Positions 1-8,231 of a DNA stretch of 64,000 bases are shown piece by piece. The position numbers and the translations under genes were made by a program. Under the pieces are notes generated by a model, which saw only the letters and a program-made list of their open reading frames with translations, was not told the DNA's origin and made no database searches. The DNA lies in assembly GCA_036495525.1 (NCBI GenBank), contig DASXMR010000084.1:1-64000 (forward strand), given 5' to 3'. Each line of letters opens with the position of its first letter. Position 1 is the first letter of the stretch. Source of the DNA: DASXMR01 sp036495525 (GTDB taxonomy: Bacteria > Actinomycetota > Actinomycetes > Streptosporangiales > Streptosporangiaceae).

Positions 1-219
1 CGCATGGCGGGTCTCCTTCGGGTGGTGGCTGGTGGTGGCGGGTGTCTTTTAGGTCCAGCTGGCGCCGCGCATGGCGGGTCTCCTTCGGGTGGTGGCTGGT
101 GGTGGCGGGTGTCTTTTAGGTCCAGCTGGCGCCGCGCATGGCGGGTCTCCTTCGGGTGGTGGCTGGTGGTGGCGGGTCTCTTTTAGGTCCAGCTGGCGCC
201 GCGCATGGCGTGTCTCCTC
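1..219. repeat. 67-bp tandem repeat array (right end)
   Basis: Direct reading shows units starting at 4, 71 and 138 (period 67 bp). The first two are identical and the third has one visible substitution (GGTGTC to GGTCTC near its middle). A fourth unit starts at 205 and diverges after about 15 bases. The array runs off the left edge, so the copy number is unknown. Because 67 is not a multiple of three, the apparent reading frame shifts in every unit, which argues against coding. Each unit has a G-rich core of repeated GGTGG/GGCTGG that could form a two-tier G-quadruplex. Confidence 0.9.
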
Positions 220-535
220 TTCGCGCAAGGGATGCTGGCCACGACGGCCGGTGCTCCGATCCGGGCTCCAACATCCGGAAATGCCGATGCATGCCCGGTA
301 AGCGGCGACACGAGCCGCCAGGCCCCCCTCTGCCCCCCTGACTTACCGGCCATCAGCGCCGGTCTGGCGCTGCTGGTGATAAACATGATAAACCGTATGT
401 TGAGTAGCATTCAGTGACCAGCCCTTGACAATGAGCTAATATGATGTGTAACAATGCCTTCGCTGCCCAGTGCGATGACGCGTGTAGCCTGGGGAGCGTG
501 GTCCGGTTGCCACCCCTCCGCAGCCGACAGGAGAT
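220..535. other. Intergenic region before the GGDEF gene
   Basis: No convincing gene. An 8-bp inverted repeat (CCGGTAAG at 295-302, CTTACCGG at 342-349) could form a weak long-loop hairpin. The stretch 375-460 is clearly AT-richer than its surroundings and contains the promoter listed separately. Confidence 0.6.
425..454 (+). promoter_or_regulatory. Putative sigma-70-type promoter of the GGDEF gene
   Basis: A perfect TTGACA (425-430) is followed after 18 bases by TAACAA (449-454), inside an unusually AT-rich patch about 85 bp before the start codon. Spacing and the -35 are good and the -10 is imperfect. Inferred from sequence only. Confidence 0.4.
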
Positions 536-538
536 TTG

Positions 539-1867
539 ATGCGTCGCAGCTCGTGCAATTCCGCGTGGCTGCCTGCGCGGCGCATCCAGACCTGGCAGCT
601 GATGCGGCTACCCGGCTGGCTTTCCGTAACCGTGCTGACGGTGGTCACGGCCGACCTGGCAGCTATCGGCCTGGCCGCGCGTTATTCCCCTGTGCACCTG
701 GCAGACGTGGTCCTGTTCACCGTGCTGGTGCTCTGCGGCGCGATCGCCGTGGAGTTGCTGCGCCGCTGCGGAGAGATGGCGCTGTTCGCCAAGGACGTCA
801 GCGTGGTGTGGGAACTCCCGATGGTGATCCTGTTGCCGCCGGTCTACGCGATGCTGGCGCCGATCCCCAGGATGCTGCTGACCCAGTGGCGTGTGCGCAA
901 GAGCGCGCCTCATCGCAGGGTCTATACCGCTGCCGTCTACGGCCTGTCTTACGGCGCTGCCTACCTGACCTTCCACGCAGCCGGCCGGATCACCACCTTG
1001 TCGCTGACCGGAACTCGTCCCCAGGCTGCTGCCTGGATCGCCGCGGTGGCCGTCTGTGTCCTGGTGCAGTGGCTGGTGAATAGCGGCCTGATCTTCGTCG
1101 CCATCAAGGGCTCGGACCCCACCGTGACCCTGCGCGGCACGGTGCTTGCCAGGGACAACCTGCAAAACGACGTGATGGAGGGCAGCGTTGGGAGCCTGGT
1201 CGCGCTCGCCATCACGGTCACCCCGCTGACCATCGTGCTCGCCCTGCCGTTCGTCACGCTGTTGCAGCGCTCGTCCCGGCATGCCCAGCTCATCAACGAG
1301 TCCCGCATCGATTCCAAGACCGGGTTGCTCAATGCAGGGACCTGGCGCCGCGAGAGCAGCTCCGAGGTGTCGAGGGCGCAGCGGACTGGATCACCGCTGG
1401 CGCTCGCGCTGATCGACATCGACTTCTTCAAAGCGGTCAATGACAGGTACGGGCATCTGGCCGGCGATGAAGTGCTGGCCGCAGTAGGCCGGGCGCTGCG
1501 CGGCCTGGTCCGCGATTACGACCTGATCGGAAGGTTCGGTGGCGAGGAGTTCGCCCTGCTGCTGCCGCAGACTGACGAGGCCGGCGCCCGGATACTGACC
1601 GAGCGAATCCGCTCGCAGGTCGCCGGGCTGCAGATCGAGGCGCCTGGCGGACCGGGGACCGATCCGATCAGCCTGACCGTGTCTATCGGCGTTGTCACAG
1701 TGGCCGCGGCCGGCGACCTGACCGAGATGCTCGCGGTGGCCGACGCCGCGCTCTACCGGGCGAAGCACGCGGGCCGCAACCGGGTGTGGGTGACGACCGA
1801 GACCGAGTCCCTGAGCCTGGCAGGCGCTGTCGATCCGCTCGGCACGGACCGGGATCAGGCTGCGTAA
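539..1867 (+). CDS. Membrane-bound diguanylate cyclase (GGDEF protein)
   Basis: Predicted to make cyclic di-GMP from two GTP at the inner face of the membrane. The first ~230 of 442 residues hold several hydrophobic segments forming an unclassified membrane sensor module. The GGDEF domain fills about residues 250-415. The active-site loop reads GGEEF at residues 334-338, preceded by an RxxD motif (RDYD, 325-328) with exactly five residues between, the arrangement of a product-inhibition I-site. Both signs suggest an active, feedback-controlled enzyme. No EAL domain is present. ATG 539 is preferred over TTG 536 because AGGAG at 529-533 is well spaced from it. It stands alone, with its own candidate promoter. 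Confidence 0.9.
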   Translation: MRRSSCNSAWLPARRIQTWQLMRLPGWLSVTVLTVVTADLAAIGLAARYSPVHLADVVLFTVLVLCGAIAVELLRRCGEMALFAKDVSVVWELPMVILLPPVYAMLAPIPRMLLTQWRVRKSAPHRRVYTAAVYGLSYGAAYLTFHAAGRITTLSLTGTRPQAAAWIAAVAVCVLVQWLVNSGLIFVAIKGSDPTVTLRGTVLARDNLQNDVMEGSVGSLVALAITVTPLTIVLALPFVTLLQRSSRHAQLINESRIDSKTGLLNAGTWRRESSSEVSRAQRTGSPLALALIDIDFFKAVNDRYGHLAGDEVLAAVGRALRGLVRDYDLIGRFGGEEFALLLPQTDEAGARILTERIRSQVAGLQIEAPGGPGTDPISLTVSIGVVTVAAAGDLTEMLAVADAALYRAKHAGRNRVWVTTETESLSLAGAVDPLGTDRDQAA

Positions 1868-1927
1868 GCTTCTGCGCTCTGCACCGGTCAGAGCGGTCAC
1901 CGGCCGCCAGCAGTCCCATGCGCCACG

Positions 1928-3352
1928 ATGAGCCGGCCTGACGCGGTCGTCGTCGGCTCTGGCCCGAATGGCCTAGCCGCCGCGCTGGTACTGGCCAGGG
2001 CCGGGCTGGCCGTCGAGGTCTTCGAGCGGTCGGCCGAGCCGGGCGGCGGCTGCCGTACCGCTGAGCTCACCCTGCCCGGCTTTGAGCACGACGTGTGCTC
2101 GGCCGTCCAGGCGCTGGCGGCCGCCTCGCCCTTCTTCCTCGGCACCGACCTGGCCGGGCGCGGAGTCCGGCTGGTAACGCCGCCGGTCGCGCTCGCGCAT
2201 CCGCTGGACGGCGGCCGGGCTGCGGCGGTGCTGCCGTCGGTGGCCGAGACCGCGGCTGGCCTGGACGGCGACGCGGCCGCGTACCGCAGACTGCTCGGCC
2301 CGCTGGTAGCCAACGCGGATCTGATCCTGCCGACGGTGCTCCGTCCGCTGCGAGCCGTCCCGCCGCACCCGCTGGCGCTGGCCAGGTTCGGCATTCCCGG
2401 CCTGGCGCCCGCCACCCTGCTCGCCCGGTGGTTCCGCACCCAGCAGGCCAGGGCGCTGCTCGCCGGAGTGGCGGCGCACACGATGCTGCCGCTATCCGGG
2501 GCGCTGACCGGAGGCTTCGGCCTGCTGCTGCTGATGCTGGCGCACACCACCGGCTGGCCGTTCGTCCAGGGCGGCAGCGGGCGCCTGGTCCAGGCCCTGG
2601 TCGGCGAGCTAACGGAACGGGGCGGCCGGGTGCGCACCGGGTGCGAGGTCAGCAACCTTGCCGAGCTGCCCGCTGCCGGGGTGGTGCTGCTTGACCTCTC
2701 GCCGCGCCAGTTCATCAGCCTGGCTGGCGACGCGCTGCCCGACCGTTACCGCCGGCGACTCGCCGCGTTCCGGTACGGGCCAGGGGTCTGCAAGGTCGAC
2801 TGGGCGCTGGATGGCCCGGTGCCGTGGGCTGCGCCGGTCTGCCGCCAGGCGGGCACCGTGCACCTGGGCGGCACCATGGCCGAGATCGCCGCCTGCGAGG
2901 CGGCCGTCAGCGCTGGGCGGCATTCCGAGCGGCCTTACTGCATCATCACCCAGCCGTGTGTCGCCGACCCGAGCCGCGCGCCGGCCGGCCGGCACACGCT
3001 ATGGGGGTACTGTCACGTGCCTTCCGGCTCGCCAGCCGACGTGTCGGGCGCGATCGAGGCGCAGATCGAGCGGTTCGCGCCGGGCTTCCGCGACCGGATC
3101 CTGGCCAGGTCCGTGCGCACCGCGACGCAGCAGGAGCAGCACAACCCGAACTACATCGGCGGCGACGTCAACTCAGGCGCCGGCACGCTGCGGCAGACGT
3201 TGCTGCGTCCGGCGCGCCAGTGGAATCCTTACCGCACCGCGCTGCCCGGCGTTTACCTGTGCTCAGCGTCCACGGCTCCCGGCGGCGGCGTGCATGGCAT
3301 GTGCGGCGCCGGCGCCGCACAGGCAGCCCTGGCCGACCTGCGTGCCCGCTGA
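1928..3352 (+). CDS. FAD-dependent oxidoreductase, phytoene desaturase/PYROXD2-like
   Basis: A 474-residue flavoprotein of the amine-oxidase/CrtI superfamily. The N-terminus carries the dinucleotide-binding motif GSGPNGLAAA (about residues 9-18), followed by the FAD-ribose glutamate and GGGCRT loop (about 33-45). The C-terminus has the second FAD contact region (VYLCSAST, PGGGVHGMCG). It resembles the PYROXD2-like proteins usually annotated only as NAD(P)/FAD-dependent oxidoreductase. No phytoene synthase or other carotenoid gene is nearby, so a carotenoid role is not supported and the substrate is unknown. It is followed convergently by the marR gene. Confidence 0.8.
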   Translation: MSRPDAVVVGSGPNGLAAALVLARAGLAVEVFERSAEPGGGCRTAELTLPGFEHDVCSAVQALAAASPFFLGTDLAGRGVRLVTPPVALAHPLDGGRAAAVLPSVAETAAGLDGDAAAYRRLLGPLVANADLILPTVLRPLRAVPPHPLALARFGIPGLAPATLLARWFRTQQARALLAGVAAHTMLPLSGALTGGFGLLLLMLAHTTGWPFVQGGSGRLVQALVGELTERGGRVRTGCEVSNLAELPAAGVVLLDLSPRQFISLAGDALPDRYRRRLAAFRYGPGVCKVDWALDGPVPWAAPVCRQAGTVHLGGTMAEIAACEAAVSAGRHSERPYCIITQPCVADPSRAPAGRHTLWGYCHVPSGSPADVSGAIEAQIERFAPGFRDRILARSVRTATQQEQHNPNYIGGDVNSGAGTLRQTLLRPARQWNPYRTALPGVYLCSASTAPGGGVHGMCGAGAAQAALADLRAR

Positions 3353-3379
3353 GGCACTGAGCCGCGGGGAGGGAAGAGC

Positions 3380-3916
3380 TCAGCTGCCCGGCGGCTCGCG
3401 GAGCCGGATCAGGTGCTTGCGGCTGATCTGCTCCATCTGGCCATAGAAATCCACGATCAGCCGCAGCTGGTCGTCGCTGTAACGGGTGGCCATCTGCTGC
3501 CAGTCCCTGATCATCGGCAGGAAAACCGGTACGACGTCGCGCAGCACCCGGTCCAGCTCAAGCCGGATGACCACCCGCCGCCGGTCTCGCGGATCGCGTT
3601 CACGGCGCACGTAGCCGGCCTCCTCGAGCCGGTCGGCAACCCCGGTGATCGACGCCGTGGTGAGGCCGGTCGCCGTGGCCAGCTCGCCAGCGGTCAGCTG
3701 GCCGCTGAAGCTGAGGATGTTCAGGCAGTTCAGGTCCGTAGGATTGATGCCGATCCGGTCGGCCGCGGCCTGGCCGAGCAGTTGCATCAGCGAGCTCGCC
3801 CTGCGGTTGGCCTCGCCGAAGGCCTCGGCCAGCCTGGCCCGCTCGGGCGGCCACGCTGGCTCGGCCGACGGCTCAGCCCACGGCACATCCCAGCCGGACG
3901 CGTGGTCTTGCGCCAC
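3380..3916 (-). CDS. MarR-family transcriptional regulator
   Basis: A 178-residue winged-helix repressor. Residues about 60-125 form the helix-turn-helix and wing. The wing reads ERDPRDRRRVVIRL, the basic hairpin typical of MarR proteins, and ELATATGLTTASITGVADRL is the recognition helix region. It starts 4 bases after the stop codon of the upstream beta-glucosidase gene on the same strand, so the two are probably one transcript. The regulator may control the glycosidase or respond to its aglycone product. This link is inferred from position only. Confidence 0.88.
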   Translation of the reverse strand: MAQDHASGWDVPWAEPSAEPAWPPERARLAEAFGEANRRASSLMQLLGQAAADRIGINPTDLNCLNILSFSGQLTAGELATATGLTTASITGVADRLEEAGYVRRERDPRDRRRVVIRLELDRVLRDVVPVFLPMIRDWQQMATRYSDDQLRLIVDFYGQMEQISRKHLIRLREPPGS

Positions 3917-3920
3917 GGCG

Positions 3921-5276
3921 CTACGCTCCGGCCTGCTGCGCCGCGATCAGGTCCCGGTACCAGCCGAATGAGGCCTTCGGGGTACGGCGCTGGCTCTCGA
4001 AGTCGACGTGGACCAGCCCGAAGCGCTGGTGAAATCCCTCGCTCCACTCGAAGTTGTCGGTGAGCGTCCAGGTGAAGTAGCCGCGCACGTCGACTCCGGA
4101 GCTGATGGCGTCGTGCACCGCCCGGATGTGCCCGTCCAGGTAGCGGATCCTTGGCTGGTCGTCGACCGTGCCGTCAGGCGCCACCGAATCCGCCGTCGAG
4201 CACCCGTTCTCGGTGATGTAGACGGGCGGCAGGTCCACCTCGTACCGGTCGCGCAGCAGCCGCAGGACCTCGGTCAGTCCGGCCGGGATCACCGGCCAGC
4301 CGAACGCGGTCACCGGGTAGCCGGGAATCGGCTCCAGCTGGAACGGCAGCGGCGAGCCGGGCAGCGCGGAGATCCTGGTCGGGTTGTAGTAGTTGACGCC
4401 GAGCGCGTCGATGCTGCCTGAGATCACCTCGAGGTCGGCTTCCCGGACGCAGTCCAGGCCGGCCTCGCCCACGCCGAACGCGGACAGGTCCGGGTAGCGG
4501 CCAAGCAGCACCGGGTCGGTGAACAGGCGGTTGTGCATGGTGTCATACGCCTGCGCGGCAGCGATGTCGGCCGGGCTGTCGGTGGCCGGCCAGACCGGCG
4601 AGTAGTTGTTGGTGAGAGCGACCTGGCGAACGCCAGCTGAGCGCAGCGCCGCCGTTGCCAGGCCGTGCCCGAGCATCTGGTGATGGGCTGTCGGCAGCGC
4701 GTCGAGCATCAGCGTCCGGCCCGGTGCGTGGATGCCGAGTGCGTAGGCAAACGCGGTAACGACGAACGGCTCGTTCAGCGTGATCCACAGCCCGACCCGG
4801 TCGGCAAGCCGCTGGCCGGCCAGCCAGGCGTAGTCGCCGAAGCGCAGCGCGGTTTCCCTGGACAGCCAGCCGCCCTGATCCTCCAGCGGCTGCGGCAGGT
4901 CCCAGTGGTACAACGTGGGCACCGGAGCGATCCCGGCGGCCAGGAGCGTGTCGGTCAGCCGGTCGTAGAAGTCGAGTCCGCGGCTGTTTGCCTGGCCCGA
5001 GCCGTCCGGCTGTATCCGCGGCCAGGCGAGGGAGAACCGGTACGCGGTCAGTCCCAGGTCGGCCATCAGCGCGACGTCCTCGCGCCACCGGTGGTAATGA
5101 TCGGCGGCGACGTCGGCGGTGTGACCGTCCCTGATGGCTCCGGGCCTGCGGCAGAAGGTGTCCCAGATCGAGTCGCCGCGGCCGTCCTCGGCGACGGCGC
5201 CCTCGATCTGATAAGCGGACGTGGCCGCTCCCCAGGCGAATCCGGCAGGAAAGCTGGGCATCGCAAGGTCGCTCAC
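3921..5276 (-). CDS. Glycoside hydrolase family 1 beta-glucosidase
   Basis: A 451-residue retaining beta-glycosidase of family GH1, full length for the family. It opens with the GH1 signature FPAGFAWGAATSAYQIEG. The acid/base glutamate is E169 in TLNEP and the nucleophile is E356 in YITENG. The conserved C-terminal EWSEGFHQRFGLVHVDF region is present. There is no signal peptide, so the enzyme is predicted to be cytoplasmic, cleaving imported beta-glucosides. No sugar transporter is adjacent. It is followed at 4 bp by marR. Confidence 0.93.
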   Translation of the reverse strand: MSDLAMPSFPAGFAWGAATSAYQIEGAVAEDGRGDSIWDTFCRRPGAIRDGHTADVAADHYHRWREDVALMADLGLTAYRFSLAWPRIQPDGSGQANSRGLDFYDRLTDTLLAAGIAPVPTLYHWDLPQPLEDQGGWLSRETALRFGDYAWLAGQRLADRVGLWITLNEPFVVTAFAYALGIHAPGRTLMLDALPTAHHQMLGHGLATAALRSAGVRQVALTNNYSPVWPATDSPADIAAAQAYDTMHNRLFTDPVLLGRYPDLSAFGVGEAGLDCVREADLEVISGSIDALGVNYYNPTRISALPGSPLPFQLEPIPGYPVTAFGWPVIPAGLTEVLRLLRDRYEVDLPPVYITENGCSTADSVAPDGTVDDQPRIRYLDGHIRAVHDAISSGVDVRGYFTWTLTDNFEWSEGFHQRFGLVHVDFESQRRTPKASFGWYRDLIAAQQAGA

Positions 5277-5402
5277 CCGGTGATCGTATGCCTGCCCGGC
5301 GCGGGCCGTCCCGGCGTCCTCGCTGCCGTCACGCGGAACTCACACGCGATTCCCGCCGTGGTCTGAGCCAGGCCCAGGATGCTCCTGGCATGACTGCGGT
5401 GA

Positions 5403-5594
5403 TCGAAGGCCAGCGCGCTGCGCGCGCAGAGCGATTGCATTGCCAGGCTCTCAGCCCGGCTGCACACCCTGGTCACCTATCAGCCGGCCAGCCGGTTCTG
5501 GCCGCTGCAGGCCTGGGAGACGGCCATCTTCGCCGCCCTCGCCCTGGCACTGGCTGGCGCGTGCTTCTGGTGGATCCGCCACCGCCTGTGCTAG
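5403..5594 (+). pseudogene. 3' remnant of a membrane-protein gene (VTYQPASRFW motif)
   Basis: An open frame ending at TAG 5592-5594 encodes SARLHTLVTYQPASRFWPLQ followed by one hydrophobic helix and a short basic tail. Codons are strongly G/C-ending, as in real genes here. From memory, this pattern resembles the C-terminal end of a family of actinobacterial ABC-type integral membrane proteins. The frame has no usable start codon and meets TGA codons at 5400 and 5391, so the upstream part is missing. I read it as a decayed or truncated gene left in a 333-bp gap between two minus-strand genes. The family assignment is tentative. Confidence 0.5.
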
Positions 5595-5609
5595 GCGGCG
5601 CCGGCCCGG

Positions 5610-6155
5610 CTAGCCGTCGAAGCCGGTGGCGCCGTCGGTCTGCTCGCGCAGGATGTCGGCCTGCCCGGCGTGCCGCGCGGTCTCCTCGATCATGTGCACG
5701 TAGATCCAGCGCAGTGTCACGGTGCCCAGCCTGGGATGGGGCACCAGGTCGTCGAGGCTGAGGGCCGCGGCGATCTGCCGTGACCTCGCGCAGGCACGCC
5801 GGTAGCCGGCGATCAGCCCCTCGATGGTGTCCACGGGGCCGGGCAGCCACTCGTCCGGGGCGCCGGCGCTGCCCGGATCACCAGCGAGGACCTGGCCGAA
5901 CCACTCTCGCTCGACCGCGGCCAGGTGCTTCACCAGCCCGGCGAGCGTGGTCACCGACGGCACCAGCCGCCGCACTGCCTGCTCCCTGGTCAGGCCGTAG
6001 ACCTTGCGCACGACCACGGCCCGCTGCAGGTCAAGGAAAGCCTCCAGGATCGCCCGCTCGCCGGCCGAGGCGACCACCTCGTCGGGGGCCAGCGGCGGGA
6101 CCGGCCGGTCCGGCCTGCCGTCAGGCTGGCTGCTGCCGTCCGGTTTCAGTGTCAT
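5610..6155 (-). CDS. DinB-like DUF664 family protein
   Basis: A 181-residue four-helix-bundle protein of the DinB/DUF664 group, members of which are often metal proteins, some using low-molecular-weight thiols such as mycothiol. The family regions LAGLVKHLAAVEREWFG (about residues 91-107) and WIYVHMIEETARHAG near the C-terminus are clear. The family usually reads RHAGHAD, but here it is RHAGQAD, so a conserved His is Gln. The molecular function is unknown. It is monocistronic as far as can be seen. Confidence 0.75.
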   Translation of the reverse strand: MTLKPDGSSQPDGRPDRPVPPLAPDEVVASAGERAILEAFLDLQRAVVVRKVYGLTREQAVRRLVPSVTTLAGLVKHLAAVEREWFGQVLAGDPGSAGAPDEWLPGPVDTIEGLIAGYRRACARSRQIAAALSLDDLVPHPRLGTVTLRWIYVHMIEETARHAGQADILREQTDGATGFDG

Positions 6156-6276
6156 GCGGGCACGATAAACGCGGTCCCTCCGGCCGGTCGAGGGATTTGA
6201 CCAGCACTGCCGTGCCCGCTCAGGCGGGAATCTGGCGGCGCCGCCGCGCCTGGCCGGCCCCGGACGGCGGCAGCGA

Positions 6277-6298
6277 GCGGGTGCGCACTGGCACCCGC
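6277..6298 (-). terminator. Hairpin after the secreted-protein gene
   Basis: A perfect 8-bp stem, GCGGGTGC (6277-6284) and GCACCCGC (6291-6298), with a 6-base loop lies 20 bp beyond the stop codon of the minus-strand gene at 6318. There is no U-tract, which is common for actinobacterial terminators. Confidence 0.5.
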
Positions 6299-6317
6299 CC
6301 GCCGCGTTCTAGCTGAT

Positions 6318-7988
6318 CTAAGAGCTTCGCTGGCAGTTACGGTTGGGCATGATCCGGCCGACGAAAGCGCCGATCGAGCCAGGATGCACCGTGCCGTACT
6401 GCTTGTCGCCGCCGAACGTCCGGCCGTTGTGCAGGTTTCCGTACTCCCACACGCACGCGCCGTTGACCCTGGCCTGGGTGAAGAACGGGTAGAAGTGGCC
6501 GGGGCCCCTGGGCGGCAGCACGCAGCCCTTGCCCGTGCTCAGGTTGCAGTTCGTGTTGAGCTCGGAGGCCGAGATGTCGGTCATGAACTGGATCTGCGAG
6601 TAACGATGACCGTTCGTCGTGAACTGGCGTTGCAGGAACGGGCTGGGGAACCGGCCGGCCTTGGTCGCGACCGGCCAGTCGGTGCGGTAGGACGTGCCGT
6701 CGAAGTCCAGGTCGCCGATCGCGTCGAAGAAGACGGCGCACCCGGTTACCTGGTTGGGCGCGGCCTGCCCGCCGTGCGTATCGCCGAATCTGAAGCACGG
6801 CGAGTCGTCCGGCTCGAGGTTCGGATTCTCCTTAGTCGTCTCGTACGGGCCGTGGCAGTTCTTGAAGAACGTGTCCTTGACTCCGTTGATGGTCACGGTG
6901 CCCTTGCCGGTGACCGACGTGCAGGGCTCGAAGTGACCGATCTCGTAGGTGTCGTTGATCATGTAGGGCCCGATGCCCCACGGGATGATGTTCTGCGCGC
7001 GGGCGGTGTTGTACTCCGGCTGGAAGTTGAACTTGTGGCCGTTGCAGGAGAACGGGTCGGTGTTCATGAAGCCGTTCGCGCCTGAGGCGATCATGAAGCC
7101 GCTCTTGCCGGTCGTCAGGTCACTTTCTTCCACTTCCAGCGCGCGGCCGCCGGGTATCTTCGCGTCGAACATGTGAATCCTGATCTTGTCTCCAGGGTTC
7201 ATCAGCAGGGTGCGCGCGTTCGGCGTGAAGGTCTTGTCGTTGCTCAGCTGCGGGCTCGGCGGGCCTGGCGGCACGCCGTTGGTCTGCACGAAGGCGAAGT
7301 TGACCGGCTCGGGGCAGTTGTTGTTGCAGGGGCCCGAGCCGTTGGTCGTGCACTCCAGGCTGTCGATGTTCAGGGCCGAGCACCAGTGCGCGTTGTCGCA
7401 GCTGATGTTGTCGGTGAACGGCGCGAAGCCCGGTGGGTAGAACTGCAACTCCACGAATGCGGCGCCGCCGCCGAGGAACTTGCCGTGCGGGGCGTTGGCG
7501 TCCGAGCGCGGCGTGCACGGCAGCAGCGGCGCGGAGTTGGGGTCACAGACCGTGGTGGAAATCCACGGCGCGACCGACAGCTCGAACCAGTGCGTGACGT
7601 CCTTGCCTGGCGTCTTCACCGTCGGCAGCTTCTTCGGGTCTGACGGCAGGTTCTCGGTGATCGTGGTGTTGCTGCCCGATCCTGGCCGGCTCGACAGGAA
7701 CCGGACCGACGGCTCGTCATGGCCGATGTAATGGCCGTTGTCGATGAACCGGCCGCCATCGCTGCCGTGCGGGTCGGGGCAGGTGACGGCCGACTTGACC
7801 GGCTTCTGGATCGGGCTGAGCCCGTTACAGTCCAGCTCGCCCATGGCGTTCGGCCGGACCCCGCTGGCCGCCGCGGGAGGCGCCACCATTGCCGAGGCGA
7901 TGACCGGGGCCGTCAGCATCGGGGTGAGCAGCGCCAGGGCGCCACCGGCGGTCAGGATTAATGCCCTCAGATGCCTGCCTTTTCGCAT
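6318..7988 (-). CDS. Secreted protein of unknown function
   Basis: A 556-residue exported protein. The start ATG at 7988 is chosen because GGGAGGAG lies about six bases upstream. A longer frame starting 39 bases earlier has no such site. The N-terminus (MRKGRHLRALILTAGGALALL) is a classical Sec signal peptide with cleavage likely in the Ala-rich stretch near residues 38-45. The mature protein is rich in Asn, Gly and Pro and contains many cysteines in short spaced groups (for example CTTNGSGPCNNNC), suggesting disulfides outside the cell. It has no membrane anchor. I do not recognise a catalytic motif. Proteins of this appearance occur as conserved hypotheticals in soil actinomycetes. Confidence 0.8.
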   Translation of the reverse strand: MRKGRHLRALILTAGGALALLTPMLTAPVIASAMVAPPAAASGVRPNAMGELDCNGLSPIQKPVKSAVTCPDPHGSDGGRFIDNGHYIGHDEPSVRFLSSRPGSGSNTTITENLPSDPKKLPTVKTPGKDVTHWFELSVAPWISTTVCDPNSAPLLPCTPRSDANAPHGKFLGGGAAFVELQFYPPGFAPFTDNISCDNAHWCSALNIDSLECTTNGSGPCNNNCPEPVNFAFVQTNGVPPGPPSPQLSNDKTFTPNARTLLMNPGDKIRIHMFDAKIPGGRALEVEESDLTTGKSGFMIASGANGFMNTDPFSCNGHKFNFQPEYNTARAQNIIPWGIGPYMINDTYEIGHFEPCTSVTGKGTVTINGVKDTFFKNCHGPYETTKENPNLEPDDSPCFRFGDTHGGQAAPNQVTGCAVFFDAIGDLDFDGTSYRTDWPVATKAGRFPSPFLQRQFTTNGHRYSQIQFMTDISASELNTNCNLSTGKGCVLPPRGPGHFYPFFTQARVNGACVWEYGNLHNGRTFGGDKQYGTVHPGSIGAFVGRIMPNRNCQRSS

Positions 7989-8231
7989 GCAGCACTCCTC
8001 CCGCCGCTCGCGCGGCTGCTGTGTCACCTGTCGCGGTCGTCCGGCACGTCCCGGCTGAAAGGCTCCGATGCCTGGCAGTCAGCTAGGCGGCCAGCCAAAC
8101 GTCGTCTCTAAGCTGAGGGCCGGCCGGCCGTTCGTCAAGCATCTGCCGAGAGTGTTTGCTCAAGCCATGGCAAATATCGCCGGGCCGCCAGGAAAGGCGG
8201 CCTGACGCACCGCGGTGAGCGCCGGATGAGG

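Noticed and set aside
4..341. Repeated short reading frames beginning at 4, 71 and 138
   Set aside because: They are the same 67-bp DNA repeat read in successive phases. The period breaks the frame and there is no consistent protein.
1928..3352. Carotenoid biosynthesis gene (phytoene desaturase)
   Set aside because: The fold matches, but no crtB, crtE or other carotenoid gene is adjacent, and the PYROXD2-like group is a better fit.
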